A stretch of DNA of 64,000 bases from Streptomyces sp. Ru62 (GCF_002920615.1 NZ_PQSU01000003.1:310001-374000), one strand, 5' to 3'. Counted from the stretch's first letter, positions 49,398-58,148 are shown. The notes: generated from the sequence alone by a model not told the origin. Program-made: numbers and translations.

Positions 49398-50549
49398 TCA
49401 GCGGCGCAGTGCCGCCAGGTTGCGGTAGCCGATGGCCGCGTGCTCCAGGGACTGGGCCGGGTTGGCCGCGCTCGGGGCGTTGTCCTGCTCGACCATCGGG
49501 TTGTGGTAATTGCGGTGGCCCACGCGGGAGAAGAACGTCGTGTAGTCGATGACCCCGGTGCCGAACGGGACCATGTCGTACCCCATGCCGTTCGTGGTGT
49601 TCACGACGCCGTCCTTGGCGTGGAAGAGCGGGTACCGCTTGTCGTGGCAGGTGACCAGGCCCGCCGGGTCGAAGACGTCCGTGCGCGTGGAGCCGTCGTG
49701 GGCGGTGTAGGTGCGGAACTTGTACTGGGCGACGTGCGCCCAGAAGACGTCCATCTCCAGCCAGACCAGCTTCGGGTCGGTGACCGACAGGAAGTACTCC
49801 AGCTTGCGGATGCCGGAGCTGCGGGTCGGCCTGCCCTGGGCGTCCAGCGGGCCGCCGTCCAGCAAGAAGTCGTAGGCCGCGTCGTGATTGTGGGTGTACA
49901 GCTTCAGGCCGGCACGGCGGGCGATCTCCCCGAGGGCGTTCCACTTGTCGGCGGCCACGTCCCAGTCCGCCTTGTACCGGCTGTTGGTGGGGTCGGCGCC
50001 GGTGCCCATGTGCGCCATGCCGAGGATGTTCGCGATCTCCAGGTGCTTCTTGAAGGTGTCCAGATCGCCGCTGGTCAGCGGCCAGGAACCCGGGATGAAG
50101 CCGTGGTTGCCCTGGGCGCGCAGGCCGTTGTCGTCCAGCCAGCGGCGCAGCAGCTTCGCGCCCTGAACGGACTCCAGGCTCGCCCCGCCGGGCGCGTTCG
50201 CGTGCTGGCCGTAACCGGCGAACTCGACCTGGCGGTAGCCGAAGCGGGCGAGCTGCTCGAACACGGCGCGGAAGCCGGACGGCAGCGAGGTCGACAGCGG
50301 GTCCCGGCCGATGGCGTCACGGACGGTGTAGAGGATGATGCCGCGCTTGTCCGCGGGCACCAGGGCATGGCCCTCGCCGCCGGCCGCGGCCCGGGGAGCG
50401 GCCTGGGGGGCCGCCTGGACGGGGGCGGCGCCGAGGACCGGTGCGGCGACGGCGCCGGCCGCGACGGCGGTGCAGGTGCTCAGGAAGCGGCGGCGGCCGA
50501 TGCCGAGGCTGCGGCGCAGGTCTTCGTCGGTGTGCTGGCTGATGTTCAC
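49398..50549 (-). CDS. Tat-exported sugar phosphate isomerase/epimerase-like TIM-barrel protein
   Basis: I use the GTG at 50549, which overlaps the stop of the preceding gene (GTGA). The 383-aa product begins with a twin-arginine signal (IGRRRFLSTCTAVAAGAVAAP, cut here to its core; the RR lies near residue 19) and cleavage near VQAAP. The mature part is an AP-endonuclease-2-like TIM barrel (RQVEFAGYGQHA, KLYTHNHDAAYDF, LVWLEMDVFWAHVAQ, YPLFHAKDG). Homologues are annotated as xylose-isomerase-like exported proteins. It is the last gene of the operon and one of three TIM-barrel members, the only one sent outside the cell. Confidence 0.9.
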   Translation of the reverse strand: MNISQHTDEDLRRSLGIGRRRFLSTCTAVAAGAVAAPVLGAAPVQAAPQAAPRAAAGGEGHALVPADKRGIILYTVRDAIGRDPLSTSLPSGFRAVFEQLARFGYRQVEFAGYGQHANAPGGASLESVQGAKLLRRWLDDNGLRAQGNHGFIPGSWPLTSGDLDTFKKHLEIANILGMAHMGTGADPTNSRYKADWDVAADKWNALGEIARRAGLKLYTHNHDAAYDFLLDGGPLDAQGRPTRSSGIRKLEYFLSVTDPKLVWLEMDVFWAHVAQYKFRTYTAHDGSTRTDVFDPAGLVTCHDKRYPLFHAKDGVVNTTNGMGYDMVPFGTGVIDYTTFFSRVGHRNYHNPMVEQDNAPSAANPAQSLEHAAIGYRNLAALRR

Positions 50550-51961
50550 GGGTGCCTCTCTCTGGACGGGTCGTCGGCGGTGAGACCGGCGAGGTGCAGC
50601 AGGAGCGGTTTCACGTCGGTGGCCGCGATGCGGTCGCCGACGGCGCGGGGGGTGGAGCACAACAGGAGCGGACCGTCGTCGTCGCTCGCGGGGAGGCGGC
50701 CGTGGCTGCCCCGGATCGGTGAGGGGTCGAGGGGGACGACCGCCATGCGGTAGCGCAGCCCGAGCTTCTTGCGGGCCAGCGCCGTCGCCGCCCTGACCTT
50801 CACATAGGGGTCCTCGGGGTCCATGAACAGCTCGACCGGGTCGTAGCCGGGCTTGCGGTGGATCTCCACGAGGCGCGCGAAGTCGGGGGCGCGGGCGTCG
50901 TCCAGCCAGTAGTAGTACGTGAACCAGGCGTCCGGTTCCGCGACGGCGACGAGTTCGCCGGAGCGCGGATGGTCCAGGCCGTTGGCCTTCTTGCCCTGGT
51001 CGTCCAGGAGTCGCTCGATCCCGGGCAGGCCGTCGAGGGCGGCGCGGGTGGCCGCCAGGTCCTCCGGGCGGCGGACGTACACATGGGCGATCTGGTGGTC
51101 GGCCACGGCGAAGGCGCGGGACGCCATCGGGTCCAGGTACTCCATGCCGTCCTGGGTGTGGACCTCCAGCAGGCCGGCGCGGCGCAGGGCGCGGTTGATG
51201 TCGACGGGCCGGCTCACCGGGGTGATGCCGTACTCGGACAGCACCACCACGGTACGGCCCTCCGCGCGGGCATCGTCCAGCAGCGGCGCCAGGGCCGCGT
51301 CGAGGTCGGCGGCGGCCTTCAGGGAGCGCGGGTCGTCCGGGCCGTGGCGCTGCAGGTCGTAGTCGAGATGCGGCAGGTAACAGAGGGTCAGGTCGGGCCG
51401 GCGGGTGCGCAGGACGTGCCGGGTGGCGTCGATGATCCACTGGCTGGAGACCAGGTCGGCGCCCGGACCCCAGAAGCGGAACAGCGGGAACGTGCCGAAC
51501 CTGTCGGTGAGTTCGTCGTGCAGGGCCGGTGGCCGGGTGTAGCAGTCGGGTTCCTTGCGGCCGTCGGCGTAGTAGACGGGTCGCGGGGTGACGGTGATGT
51601 CGGTGTCGGCGCCCATGGCGTACCACCAGCAGATGTTGGCGACCGTGTAGCCGGGGTGGGCGCGGCGGGCGGCGTCCCACAGCTTGTCCCCGGCGACCAG
51701 GCCGTTGTGCTGGCGCCACAGCAGGACCTCGCCGAGCTCCCGGAAGTACCAGCCGTTGCCGACGATGCCGTGCTCGGCGGGGAGCGTGCCGGTGAGGAAG
51801 GTGGACTGGGCGGCACAGGTGACGGCCGGCAGCACGGTACCGAGGTGCGCCCGGGAACCCGCGGCGGCGAGGGCCTCCAGGTGGGGCATGTGGACGAGGA
51901 GACGGGGGGTGAGACCGACCACGTCGAGGACGAGCAGCGGGGTGGGGGTCCGCTCGGTCAT
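50546..51961 (-). CDS. alkaline phosphatase superfamily protein, EboF-like (nucleotide pyrophosphatase/phosphodiesterase family)
   Basis: The 471-aa protein is an AlkP-superfamily phosphodiesterase. It has an early metal-site Asp in LLVLDVVGLTP, the nucleophile region LPAVTCAAQSTFLTG with Thr near residue 48, HGIVGNGWYF and the late VVVLSEYGITPV. A His-containing motif is PHLDYDLQRHG. No signal peptide is seen. It would cleave a phosphodiester or phosphomonoester of a small metabolite. Its ATG overlaps the EboE stop (ATGA). AlkP proteins of this kind form the EboF part of ebo operons. Confidence 0.88.
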   Translation of the reverse strand: MTERTPTPLLVLDVVGLTPRLLVHMPHLEALAAAGSRAHLGTVLPAVTCAAQSTFLTGTLPAEHGIVGNGWYFRELGEVLLWRQHNGLVAGDKLWDAARRAHPGYTVANICWWYAMGADTDITVTPRPVYYADGRKEPDCYTRPPALHDELTDRFGTFPLFRFWGPGADLVSSQWIIDATRHVLRTRRPDLTLCYLPHLDYDLQRHGPDDPRSLKAAADLDAALAPLLDDARAEGRTVVVLSEYGITPVSRPVDINRALRRAGLLEVHTQDGMEYLDPMASRAFAVADHQIAHVYVRRPEDLAATRAALDGLPGIERLLDDQGKKANGLDHPRSGELVAVAEPDAWFTYYYWLDDARAPDFARLVEIHRKPGYDPVELFMDPEDPYVKVRAATALARKKLGLRYRMAVVPLDPSPIRGSHGRLPASDDDGPLLLCSTPRAVGDRIAATDVKPLLLHLAGLTADDPSRERHP

Positions 51962-53127
51962 GGCAGCTCCTTCAGGCCCAGATCGGTCAACAGGTCGCGG
52001 GCGAGGGCGAGTTCGGCGGCGATGCCGTCGGCGAGCCGGTCCCGGCCGCGCGGGCGCAGGCCGGGCGGGAGCGCCTGCCAGGTGTACGTCTCGACCTCCA
52101 GGTGCCGGGTGAGCGGGCGCGGCGCGCCGACGAGCCGGGCGAGGGCCGCGCGGAGCACGGGGAGCGTGCTGGTCAGCGGCGCGGTGGGGGACGCGTGCAG
52201 GGGGACGTGGAAGTGGGCGCGCCAGGGTGCGTCCGCCGGCAGCGGGCCGCCGGCCAGGGCCTCGGGCAGGTCGTCGGTGCCGCGCACCCCGGCGTCGGTG
52301 AGCGCGCGGGTCTGGTGCAGGAAGCGCGGCTCCGCGAAGGCGGCCAGGGCGGTGCGCACCTCCGGCCGGCCGGGGTGCTCGGCGTGCAGCGCGGCCGACA
52401 GCTGCGCCTTCACCACCGGTACCGGGGAGGCGGCCAGGGCGTCCAGCGCGGCCGTCGGGTCCTCGAACGAGGTCGCGAGATGGCAGGTGTCGACGCAGAC
52501 GCCGACGCGGGGATGGCCGACGGAGCCGAGCGGTGCCAGGGCGTCCGCCGTGGTCTCCACGATGCAGCCCGGCTCCGGTTCCAGGCCGACGCGGACCGAG
52601 CGGCCGGTCAGCTCCGCCAGCGAGTCCAGGCGCTGCCCGAGCGTGCGCAGTGCCGCCCGGCCCGCTTCGGCGCGGTCGGCGGTCCAGGTGGTGCGCCAGC
52701 CGAGCGGCAGCGTGGAGACGCTGCCCTCGGTGACGTCGTCGGGCAGCAGCGCGGCCAGGATCCGGGCGAGCGCCGTGGTGTACTCCAGGCGCTCCCGGTC
52801 CGCCCAGTCGGGCTTGTAGACGCGGTACTTGACCTCGTCCGCGCCGAAGCCCTCGTACGGGAACCCGTTGAGGGTGACGACCTCCAGGCCGCGCCGGTCG
52901 AGTTCCCGCCGCAGGGCGCGCAGCGCGGCCGGGTCGGTGTCCACCGCGCGGGCCGCGTCATGGGCGAGCCACAGGCCGATGCCGAGCCGGTCGCGGCCGA
53001 GCCGGCGCCGGACGGGCTCGCAGTGGTCGCGCAGCTGGGCGAGGACGCCGTCGAGGGTCTCGGCGGGGTGGACGTTGGTGCAGTAGGCGAGGTGGACGGT
53101 CGTACCGTCCGGGTGGCGGAAGCGCAT
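51958..53127 (-). CDS. eboE: metabolite traffic protein EboE
   Basis: The 389-aa protein is the characteristic EboE TIM barrel. The N-terminal LAYCTNVHPAETLDGVLAQL is diagnostic, followed by LGIGLWLAHDAARAV, VVTLNGFPYEGFGADEVKY and VGLEPEPGCIVETT. It ends in HLEVETYTWQALPPGLRP. EboE is one of the six ebo proteins needed in cyanobacteria for moving a scytonemin precursor across the membrane. Its enzymatic reaction is unknown, though the fold suggests sugar-phosphate isomerase/epimerase chemistry. It lies 3 bp downstream of the EboB gene. Confidence 0.92.
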   Translation of the reverse strand: MRFRHPDGTTVHLAYCTNVHPAETLDGVLAQLRDHCEPVRRRLGRDRLGIGLWLAHDAARAVDTDPAALRALRRELDRRGLEVVTLNGFPYEGFGADEVKYRVYKPDWADRERLEYTTALARILAALLPDDVTEGSVSTLPLGWRTTWTADRAEAGRAALRTLGQRLDSLAELTGRSVRVGLEPEPGCIVETTADALAPLGSVGHPRVGVCVDTCHLATSFEDPTAALDALAASPVPVVKAQLSAALHAEHPGRPEVRTALAAFAEPRFLHQTRALTDAGVRGTDDLPEALAGGPLPADAPWRAHFHVPLHASPTAPLTSTLPVLRAALARLVGAPRPLTRHLEVETYTWQALPPGLRPRGRDRLADGIAAELALARDLLTDLGLKELP

Positions 53128-53130
53128 CGC

Positions 53131-53979
53131 TCACTCCCCGCCGCGCAGCAGGGAGTTGCCCTCGTGGGTGGCCTCGGGCGGTAGGACCTCCAGCTCCAGC
53201 CGGCCGCTCATGCCGTAGAACGCGACCGGGTTGCGCCACAGCACCCGGTCGACGTCGTCCTCGGTGAAGCCCTCGGCCAGCATCAGGTCGGCCACCCGGC
53301 GGGTCTTCAGCGGGTCGCTGCGGCCCCAGTCGGCGGCCGAGTTCACCAGCACCTTCTCGGGGCCGTAGGCGCGCAGGATCGCCACCATCCGGCGCTCGTC
53401 CATCTTGGTGTCGGGGTAGACGGAGAAACCGAGCCAGCAGCCGCTGTCCTTGGCGTCCCGCACGGTCGTCTCGTTGAGGTGGTCGACCAGGACCCGGTCG
53501 ACGGGCAGCGCGGACTCGCGGACGACGTCGAGCGTGCGGTGCAGACCGGCGAGCTTGTCGCGGTGCGGGGTGTGCACGAGCGCGGGCAGGCCGTGGTCCG
53601 CGGCGAGCTGGAGCTGCGCGGCGAGGGCCTTGTCCTCGGCCGGGGTCATCGCGTCGTACCCGATCTCGCCCACCGCCACGACCTGGTCCTTGACGAGGTA
53701 GCGCGGCAGCTCGTCCAGGACGGGGGCGCAGCGCGGGTCGTTGGCCTCCTTCGGGTTGAGGGCGAGCGTGCAGTGGTGGGCGATGCCGTACTGGGCCGCG
53801 CGGAACGGCTCCCAGCCCAGGAGCGAGTCGAAGTAGTCCAGGAACGAGGCGGGGGAGGTGCGGGGCTGGCCCAGCCAGAACGACGGCTCGACCACCGCGC
53901 GGACGCCCGCGTCGCGCATGGCCTCGTAGTCGTCCGTGGTCCGGGACGTCATGTGGATGTGCGGGTCGAACAGACGCAT
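53131..53979 (-). CDS. eboB: TatD family hydrolase, EboB-like
   Basis: This 282-aa metal-dependent hydrolase has the TatD/amidohydrolase ligands: HxH in FDPHIHMTSR near residue 7, Glu in VAVGEIGYDAMT, His in PALVHTPHRDK, His in VLVDHLNETTV and Asp in NSAADWGRSD. The start ATG overlaps the EboA stop by one base (TGATG). TatD-like proteins are the EboB component of ebo operons. The substrate is unknown. Confidence 0.92.
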   Translation of the reverse strand: MRLFDPHIHMTSRTTDDYEAMRDAGVRAVVEPSFWLGQPRTSPASFLDYFDSLLGWEPFRAAQYGIAHHCTLALNPKEANDPRCAPVLDELPRYLVKDQVVAVGEIGYDAMTPAEDKALAAQLQLAADHGLPALVHTPHRDKLAGLHRTLDVVRESALPVDRVLVDHLNETTVRDAKDSGCWLGFSVYPDTKMDERRMVAILRAYGPEKVLVNSAADWGRSDPLKTRRVADLMLAEGFTEDDVDRVLWRNPVAFYGMSGRLELEVLPPEATHEGNSLLRGGE

Positions 53980-54623
53980 CAGGTGGCCTCCTTGCCGGAC
54001 TCCGCGCGGGCGAGGGCGAGCACGCGGTACAGACCGTCGGGGACGGGGCGGCCGGCGGCGGTGCGCTCGGCCGCGAAGTCGGTGAGCATCCGGGCGAGTT
54101 CGGCATCGTCGCGGGCCCGCTCGGCGAGACCGGCCACCGCTTCGACGGGGACGCCGGTGAACAGGCACTTCAGTACGGCCTGCCGCCAGCCGTGGGCGTC
54201 GAGGTGGCGTGCGGTGTAGGGGCCCACGGCGGCGGCGAGCAGCCGGGTGTCGTTCGTGCGCAGGGCGTCCTCGACGAGGGGGACCGCGTCGGGGCCGCGG
54301 ACGAGGTGGGGCAGGGCGAGCAGCACGGCCCGGCGTTCGGCGGCGGTGCCCTGCCGGTAGACGCGGGTGAGGGCGGCGAGGTCGGCGCGGGCCGTGTGCA
54401 GGATCAGGACACGGGCGGCGTCCGCGTGCCGGCTGCCGCAGCGCCGGCCGGCCTCGGCCAGCCGCAGCTCCCAGGCGGAGATCGGGCCGTGTCCGCCCGG
54501 GTGGTCGGCGGCCTCGGCCAGTGCCCCTCGCAGCCAGGCGCGCGCGGGCGGGTCGAGGTGCGCGTCGAGATGCTCGCGCAGCGCGTCGGGCGAGGGCGCC
54601 GCGGCGGCGGTCGAACGGGTCAC
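53979..54623 (-). CDS. eboA: EboA domain-containing protein
   Basis: The GTG at 54623 overlaps the stop of the epimerase gene (GTGA) and gives 214 aa. The protein is all helical and HEAT/TPR-like, with the EboA pattern WLRGALAEAADHP, DAARVLILHTARADLAALTR, ERRAVLLALPHLV and LLAAAVGPYTARHLD. The segment AVLKCLFTGVPVEAVAGL near the end is typical. EboA is a small helical protein found only in ebo-type operons; its biochemical role is unknown, perhaps scaffolding the other members. Confidence 0.9.
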   Translation of the reverse strand: MTRSTAAAAPSPDALREHLDAHLDPPARAWLRGALAEAADHPGGHGPISAWELRLAEAGRRCGSRHADAARVLILHTARADLAALTRVYRQGTAAERRAVLLALPHLVRGPDAVPLVEDALRTNDTRLLAAAVGPYTARHLDAHGWRQAVLKCLFTGVPVEAVAGLAERARDDAELARMLTDFAAERTAAGRPVPDGLYRVLALARAESGKEAT

Positions 54624-55504
54624 GGAGTACTCCCTTCGGGCACGGGGGCGGCCGGGGTACGGGTGGTGGCTCGGCGGAGGAACGGCAGGGAGGTGGCGGC
54701 GTGGTGGGGGCCGGCGTGGGAGTGGCGGGGCAGCTCCACGACCGTCAGGCCCCGGTAACCGGTGGCCGCGAGCGCCGCGAGGACGGGCGGGAAGTCGATC
54801 TCGCCCTCGCCGAACGGGAGGTGGTCGTGCACGCCCCGCCGCATGTCCTCGATCTGCACGTGCCGCAGCCAGGGCGCGGCGGCGCGTACGCAGTCGGCGG
54901 GCGGCAGCGGCTCCAGACACTGGCAGTGGCCGATGTCGAGGGTGAGGCCGAGCGCGGGCGGGTCGCCGAGGAGGCGGCGCAGGTGGTGGAAGTCGGCGAG
55001 GGTCGCGAGGAGGTGGCCGGGTTCGGGCTCGACGGCGAGGGGGACGCCGGCGGACTCGGCGGCGTCGAGGACGGGGGAGAGGGAGGCGGCGAGCCGATCC
55101 CACGCCGGCGCCGGGCCGGTATCGGTCGGCGGAACGATTCCGCTGAAGCAGTGCACGGCCGTGGCACCGAGGTCGGCGGCCACCCGCACCGCCCGCAGCA
55201 GCAGGTCCACGCGGCGGGCGCGGGCCTCGGGGTCGGGGTCGAGCAGCGAGGGACCGTGTTTGCGCCGCGGATCGAGGACATACCGCGCGCCGGTCTCCAC
55301 GGCCACGTCGAGCCCCAGCCCGGCCAGGCGCCGGGCCACCCGCCGGGTACGGCCGGCGAGACCGGGGGCGAGCGGGTCGAGGTGCATGTGGTCGAGCGTC
55401 AGCCCGACACCGTCGTACCCGAGGTCGGCGAGCAGGGCGAGGGCGTCGTCCAGCCGGAGATCGGCGAGACCGTTGGTGCCGTAGCCGAAGCGCGGGGGGT
55501 TCAC
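54620..55504 (-). CDS. sugar phosphate isomerase/epimerase (TIM barrel)
   Basis: The 294-aa product (GTG at 55504, overlapping the previous stop) is an AP-endonuclease-2-type TIM barrel. Metal-ligand motifs are VAVEPEPGHLLATL, LGLTLDIGHCQCLEP and VQIEDMRRGVHDHLPFG. It starts FGYGTNGLADLRLDDALALL. It is distinct from EboE and from the exported barrel in the same operon. It probably isomerises or epimerises a sugar (phosphate) derivative linked to the inositol-phosphate-synthase-like product. Confidence 0.9.
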   Translation of the reverse strand: MNPPRFGYGTNGLADLRLDDALALLADLGYDGVGLTLDHMHLDPLAPGLAGRTRRVARRLAGLGLDVAVETGARYVLDPRRKHGPSLLDPDPEARARRVDLLLRAVRVAADLGATAVHCFSGIVPPTDTGPAPAWDRLAASLSPVLDAAESAGVPLAVEPEPGHLLATLADFHHLRRLLGDPPALGLTLDIGHCQCLEPLPPADCVRAAAPWLRHVQIEDMRRGVHDHLPFGEGEIDFPPVLAALAATGYRGLTVVELPRHSHAGPHHAATSLPFLRRATTRTPAAPVPEGSTP

Positions 55505-55944
55505 GCGGGGCTCCCTTCCCTGACGACCGGTTCCACGCGCCGCGCTCCTTCCTGACCGAGCGGGCCGGGGGTGGCGGTGAGCGCGGCGGTGGTTTCGGCT
55601 GCGGGCGTGTTGCCGGTCGAGCCGACGGCCGGTGGGCTGAGGGGTGCCGTCACCGGCGCGGTGGTGTGGGCTCGGGCGTGGGTGGTGGGCGTGTTGCGGG
55701 TCGAGTGGGTGGCTGGTGGGCCGGCGGATGCCGCGGTCGGGGCGGGGGCGTCGGTTCGGGTGCGGGCGTCGGTCACCGCGCGGGTGGTGGGCGGGCCGGG
55801 AGTTGCCGTGACCGGGACGGTGGAGGTGCTTGGGGCCGCGTGGGTGGTCGGCGAGCCGAGTGCTGCCGTGGCCGGGGCGGCGGTGCCGGTTCGGGTGTGG
55901 GCGGTGACGGCGTTGTCGCCGTGGCGGGCGCGGACCGGGTTCAT
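55501..55944 (-). CDS. Thr/Ala/Pro-rich low-complexity ORF inside the ebo-like operon
   Basis: The ATG at 55944 overlaps the EboC stop (ATGA), and its own TGA overlaps the epimerase start (GTGA). The frame is therefore tied to both neighbours although the 147-aa product matches no family. After a short lead (MNPVRARHGDNAVTAHTRTG) it is mostly Thr, Ala, Pro and Ser with degenerate repeats such as TATPGPPTTRAVT, SAGPPATHSTRN and LTATPGPLGQ. There is no signal peptide or hydrophobic segment. It may be a disordered linker-like protein, a translation relay, or a repeat-expanded remnant. Confidence 0.55.
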   Translation of the reverse strand: MNPVRARHGDNAVTAHTRTGTAAPATAALGSPTTHAAPSTSTVPVTATPGPPTTRAVTDARTRTDAPAPTAASAGPPATHSTRNTPTTHARAHTTAPVTAPLSPPAVGSTGNTPAAETTAALTATPGPLGQEGARRVEPVVREGSPA

Positions 55945-56942
55945 GTGACGCTCACCCTTCTCGCCGCACGGGCGGCCAGTGGGCCGAGGGCCGCTGTGAT
56001 CAGGGCGGTCGCACCGGCTCCGGCGCGCGCGGCGAGGGCGGCCTGGAGAGGGATGGTGGCGCGGATGCCGGCGCCGACCGCGCGCTGGGTGAGCGGGGGC
56101 GACGGGTTGAGGGACGCGTGGAGGTAGGGGCGGGCCGTGGTCCGGGCGTAGCCGAGGGCGAGCGCGGTGGTGAGCGGACGGTCGGGCAGCAGCCGGGTCA
56201 CCGCACCGGTGGCGGCCAGCGCGGCGAGCGGGGCGAGCGGAGAGCCGCCGCGGGTCTCCTGGCGCGAGACGGCCGTGACCGCGAGCGTGTGGGTGCCGAG
56301 CAGGGCCGCCGACGACAGGGCCGGCCGGACCCGCCCGGCACCGGCGGCGGCGCCGAGCAGCAGGTCCAGGGCGCGGGCGGCGGCCATCGCGGCGGGGCCG
56401 GCCGGGGTCCGCTTGAGCAGGAGGTCGTACGACCACACCGTGGCCGCGAGCGGGGTGGCGACCGCCAGCGCCGGCCGCCCCGCGCGGGCGGCCAGGGCGA
56501 GCCCGGCGGCCGTGAGGGCACAGGCCGCGGTGAGGGCGGCGGCGGGCCGGATCCTGCCGGACGGCAGGGGCCGGTGCGGGCGCTCCACGGCGTCCTCGGC
56601 GCGGTCGGCCCAGTCGTTCAGCGCCATCCCGGCCTCGTACAGGCACACCGACGCACCGATGGCGAGCAGGCTCCCGCGCCCCGGCCGGGCGCCCACGGCC
56701 GCCGCTCCGGCGAGCGCGTCCCCGGGAACGGTGAACAGGGCGGGCAACCGCAGCAGTTCGGCCCACGCCCGTACCCGACCGCCGGGCCGCGAGCGACCGG
56801 GGGAGCACGCCACCCGGCTGCGCGACCTGCTCGGCGCCGGTCCGCCGGGTCCGTGGGGCGTGTGGCCGTGGGGTGCGCTCGGTGCCGGTCCGCCGGGCTT
56901 GTGCGGGACGTGGCTGTAGGTGTCGCTCGGTGCCGCGCTCAC
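55941..56942 (-). CDS. eboC: UbiA-like (SCO3242 family / EboC-like) prenyltransferase
   Basis: I use the GTG at 56942, which overlaps the stop of the inositol-phosphate-synthase-like gene (GTGA); the product is 333 aa. A Pro/Gly/Ser-rich, His-containing N-terminal tail of about 60 residues precedes the membrane part. That has about eight hydrophobic helices and the UbiA Asp motif NDWADRAEDAVERPHRPLPSG near residue 120, shown here by its core DWADRAEDAVERPHRP. A second motif region is SYDLLLKRTP. UbiA proteins transfer prenyl groups to aromatic or sugar acceptors at the membrane. It corresponds to EboC. Confidence 0.9.
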   Translation of the reverse strand: MSAAPSDTYSHVPHKPGGPAPSAPHGHTPHGPGGPAPSRSRSRVACSPGRSRPGGRVRAWAELLRLPALFTVPGDALAGAAAVGARPGRGSLLAIGASVCLYEAGMALNDWADRAEDAVERPHRPLPSGRIRPAAALTAACALTAAGLALAARAGRPALAVATPLAATVWSYDLLLKRTPAGPAAMAAARALDLLLGAAAGAGRVRPALSSAALLGTHTLAVTAVSRQETRGGSPLAPLAALAATGAVTRLLPDRPLTTALALGYARTTARPYLHASLNPSPPLTQRAVGAGIRATIPLQAALAARAGAGATALITAALGPLAARAARRVSVT

Positions 56943-58063
56943 TCGGCGTCTCCCAGTTCGTGGGCGAAGTGCAGGAGCGCGGTGTACTGGTCGGCGAGGG
57001 CCGCCGGGGCGGTGCCCATCGGGTCCTTGAAGTAGAAGGACAGGGCGGTGAGCGGGCCGGTGCGGCCGGTCTCGTGGGCGCGGGCCGTCAGCCGGGCCAG
57101 GTCCAGGACCAGCGGTGCCGCCAGGGCAGAGTCGCAGCCCTGCCAGATGGTCTGCAGCACCATGCGGGTGCCGAGGAAGCCGTCGAAGGCGATGTGGTCC
57201 CACGCGGTCTTCCAGTCGCCGAGCGCCGGTACGTCGTCGATGTGGACCTCGCCCTCGGGGACCGTGCCGAGGGTGTCGGCGAGGACGCGCTCCTTGCCGG
57301 CGTTCTTCGCCGCCGCGGCGGCCGGGTCGGCGAGGGCGGCGCCGTCCCCGCCGCCGAGGAGATTCGTTCCGGACCAGGCCCGTACGTCCAGCGCCCGCTG
57401 GGCGAACATCGGCCCGAGGGCGGAACGCAGCAGCGTCTGCCCGGTCTTGCCGTCACGGCCGGCGTACGGCAGCCCGCTGGAGGCCGCGGGGCCGGCGAGC
57501 GCGGGGTGGTGCAGCCCGGTCGAGGGGGTGAAGTTGACGTACGGGCAGCCGGCGCGCAGGGCGGCCGCCGCGTAGAGGGAGCTGGGCGGGAGGTCCGTAC
57601 CGGTCGCGGCCGGTTCCGTGGAGGCGACGTTCACCACCACCGCGCGGGCCAGACCGTGCCGTCGGACGAAGCCGCGCAGGTCCTCGGTGAAGGCGGCGAT
57701 CAGTTCCTCGACGGTGCGGGTGTCGCCGGGGAGGGGACCACCGGTCCTGATCTCCCGGTCCGCGGCGGCGAGTTCGGCGGCGACGGCCGTGGGGAGGCCG
57801 GGCGGGAGGACCCCGCCGGCGGCGAGTTGTTCGGCGCGCTTGGGCAGCGGGCAGTCCGTGGTGTCATGGCCGCCGAAGACCAGGGACGACAACGCGGGCA
57901 GGCCGCTGCCGGCGAACGCCGGGCCCTCGGTGACCAGGCCCGTCGGCCGGTGCAGGCCCGCCGTCAGCGCGGCGCAGCCCGCGACCACGGTGGTGGCGAC
58001 GGAGCCGCGGGCCCCGATCAGCCAGACGCCGACACGCGGGGAACGGGCGGGGGGCGCGGACAT
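56939..58063 (-). CDS. inositol-3-phosphate synthase family protein
   Basis: The 374-aa protein has the NAD-binding start GVWLIGARGSVATTVVAG and the myo-inositol-phosphate-synthase core: VNVASTEPA, YVNFTPSTGL, GRDGKTGQTLLRSAL, SGTNLLGGGDG, HIDDVPALGDWKTAWDHI, and FKDPMGTAPAALADQY, with the conserved Lys residues. It would cyclise glucose-6-phosphate or a related sugar phosphate. AAGGAGG lies 6 bp upstream of the ATG. As first gene of the ebo-like operon it takes the place that EboD (3-dehydroquinate-synthase-like, another NAD-dependent sugar-phosphate cyclase) has in cyanobacteria. Confidence 0.9.
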   Translation of the reverse strand: MSAPPARSPRVGVWLIGARGSVATTVVAGCAALTAGLHRPTGLVTEGPAFAGSGLPALSSLVFGGHDTTDCPLPKRAEQLAAGGVLPPGLPTAVAAELAAADREIRTGGPLPGDTRTVEELIAAFTEDLRGFVRRHGLARAVVVNVASTEPAATGTDLPPSSLYAAAALRAGCPYVNFTPSTGLHHPALAGPAASSGLPYAGRDGKTGQTLLRSALGPMFAQRALDVRAWSGTNLLGGGDGAALADPAAAAAKNAGKERVLADTLGTVPEGEVHIDDVPALGDWKTAWDHIAFDGFLGTRMVLQTIWQGCDSALAAPLVLDLARLTARAHETGRTGPLTALSFYFKDPMGTAPAALADQYTALLHFAHELGDAE

Positions 58064-58148
58064 GGGCAGCCTCCTTGACGAGCGCGGACACCGGGAGCGG
58101 TGGGGGATGACGCCGTACGTGGGGGGTTCGGGCGTGCGGAGGTGGTGA

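Noticed and set aside
55941..57203. A longer 420-aa version of the UbiA-like protein
   Set aside because: The extra N-terminus would lie inside the inositol-phosphate-synthase gene; the GTGA overlap at 56939-56942 gives a better start.
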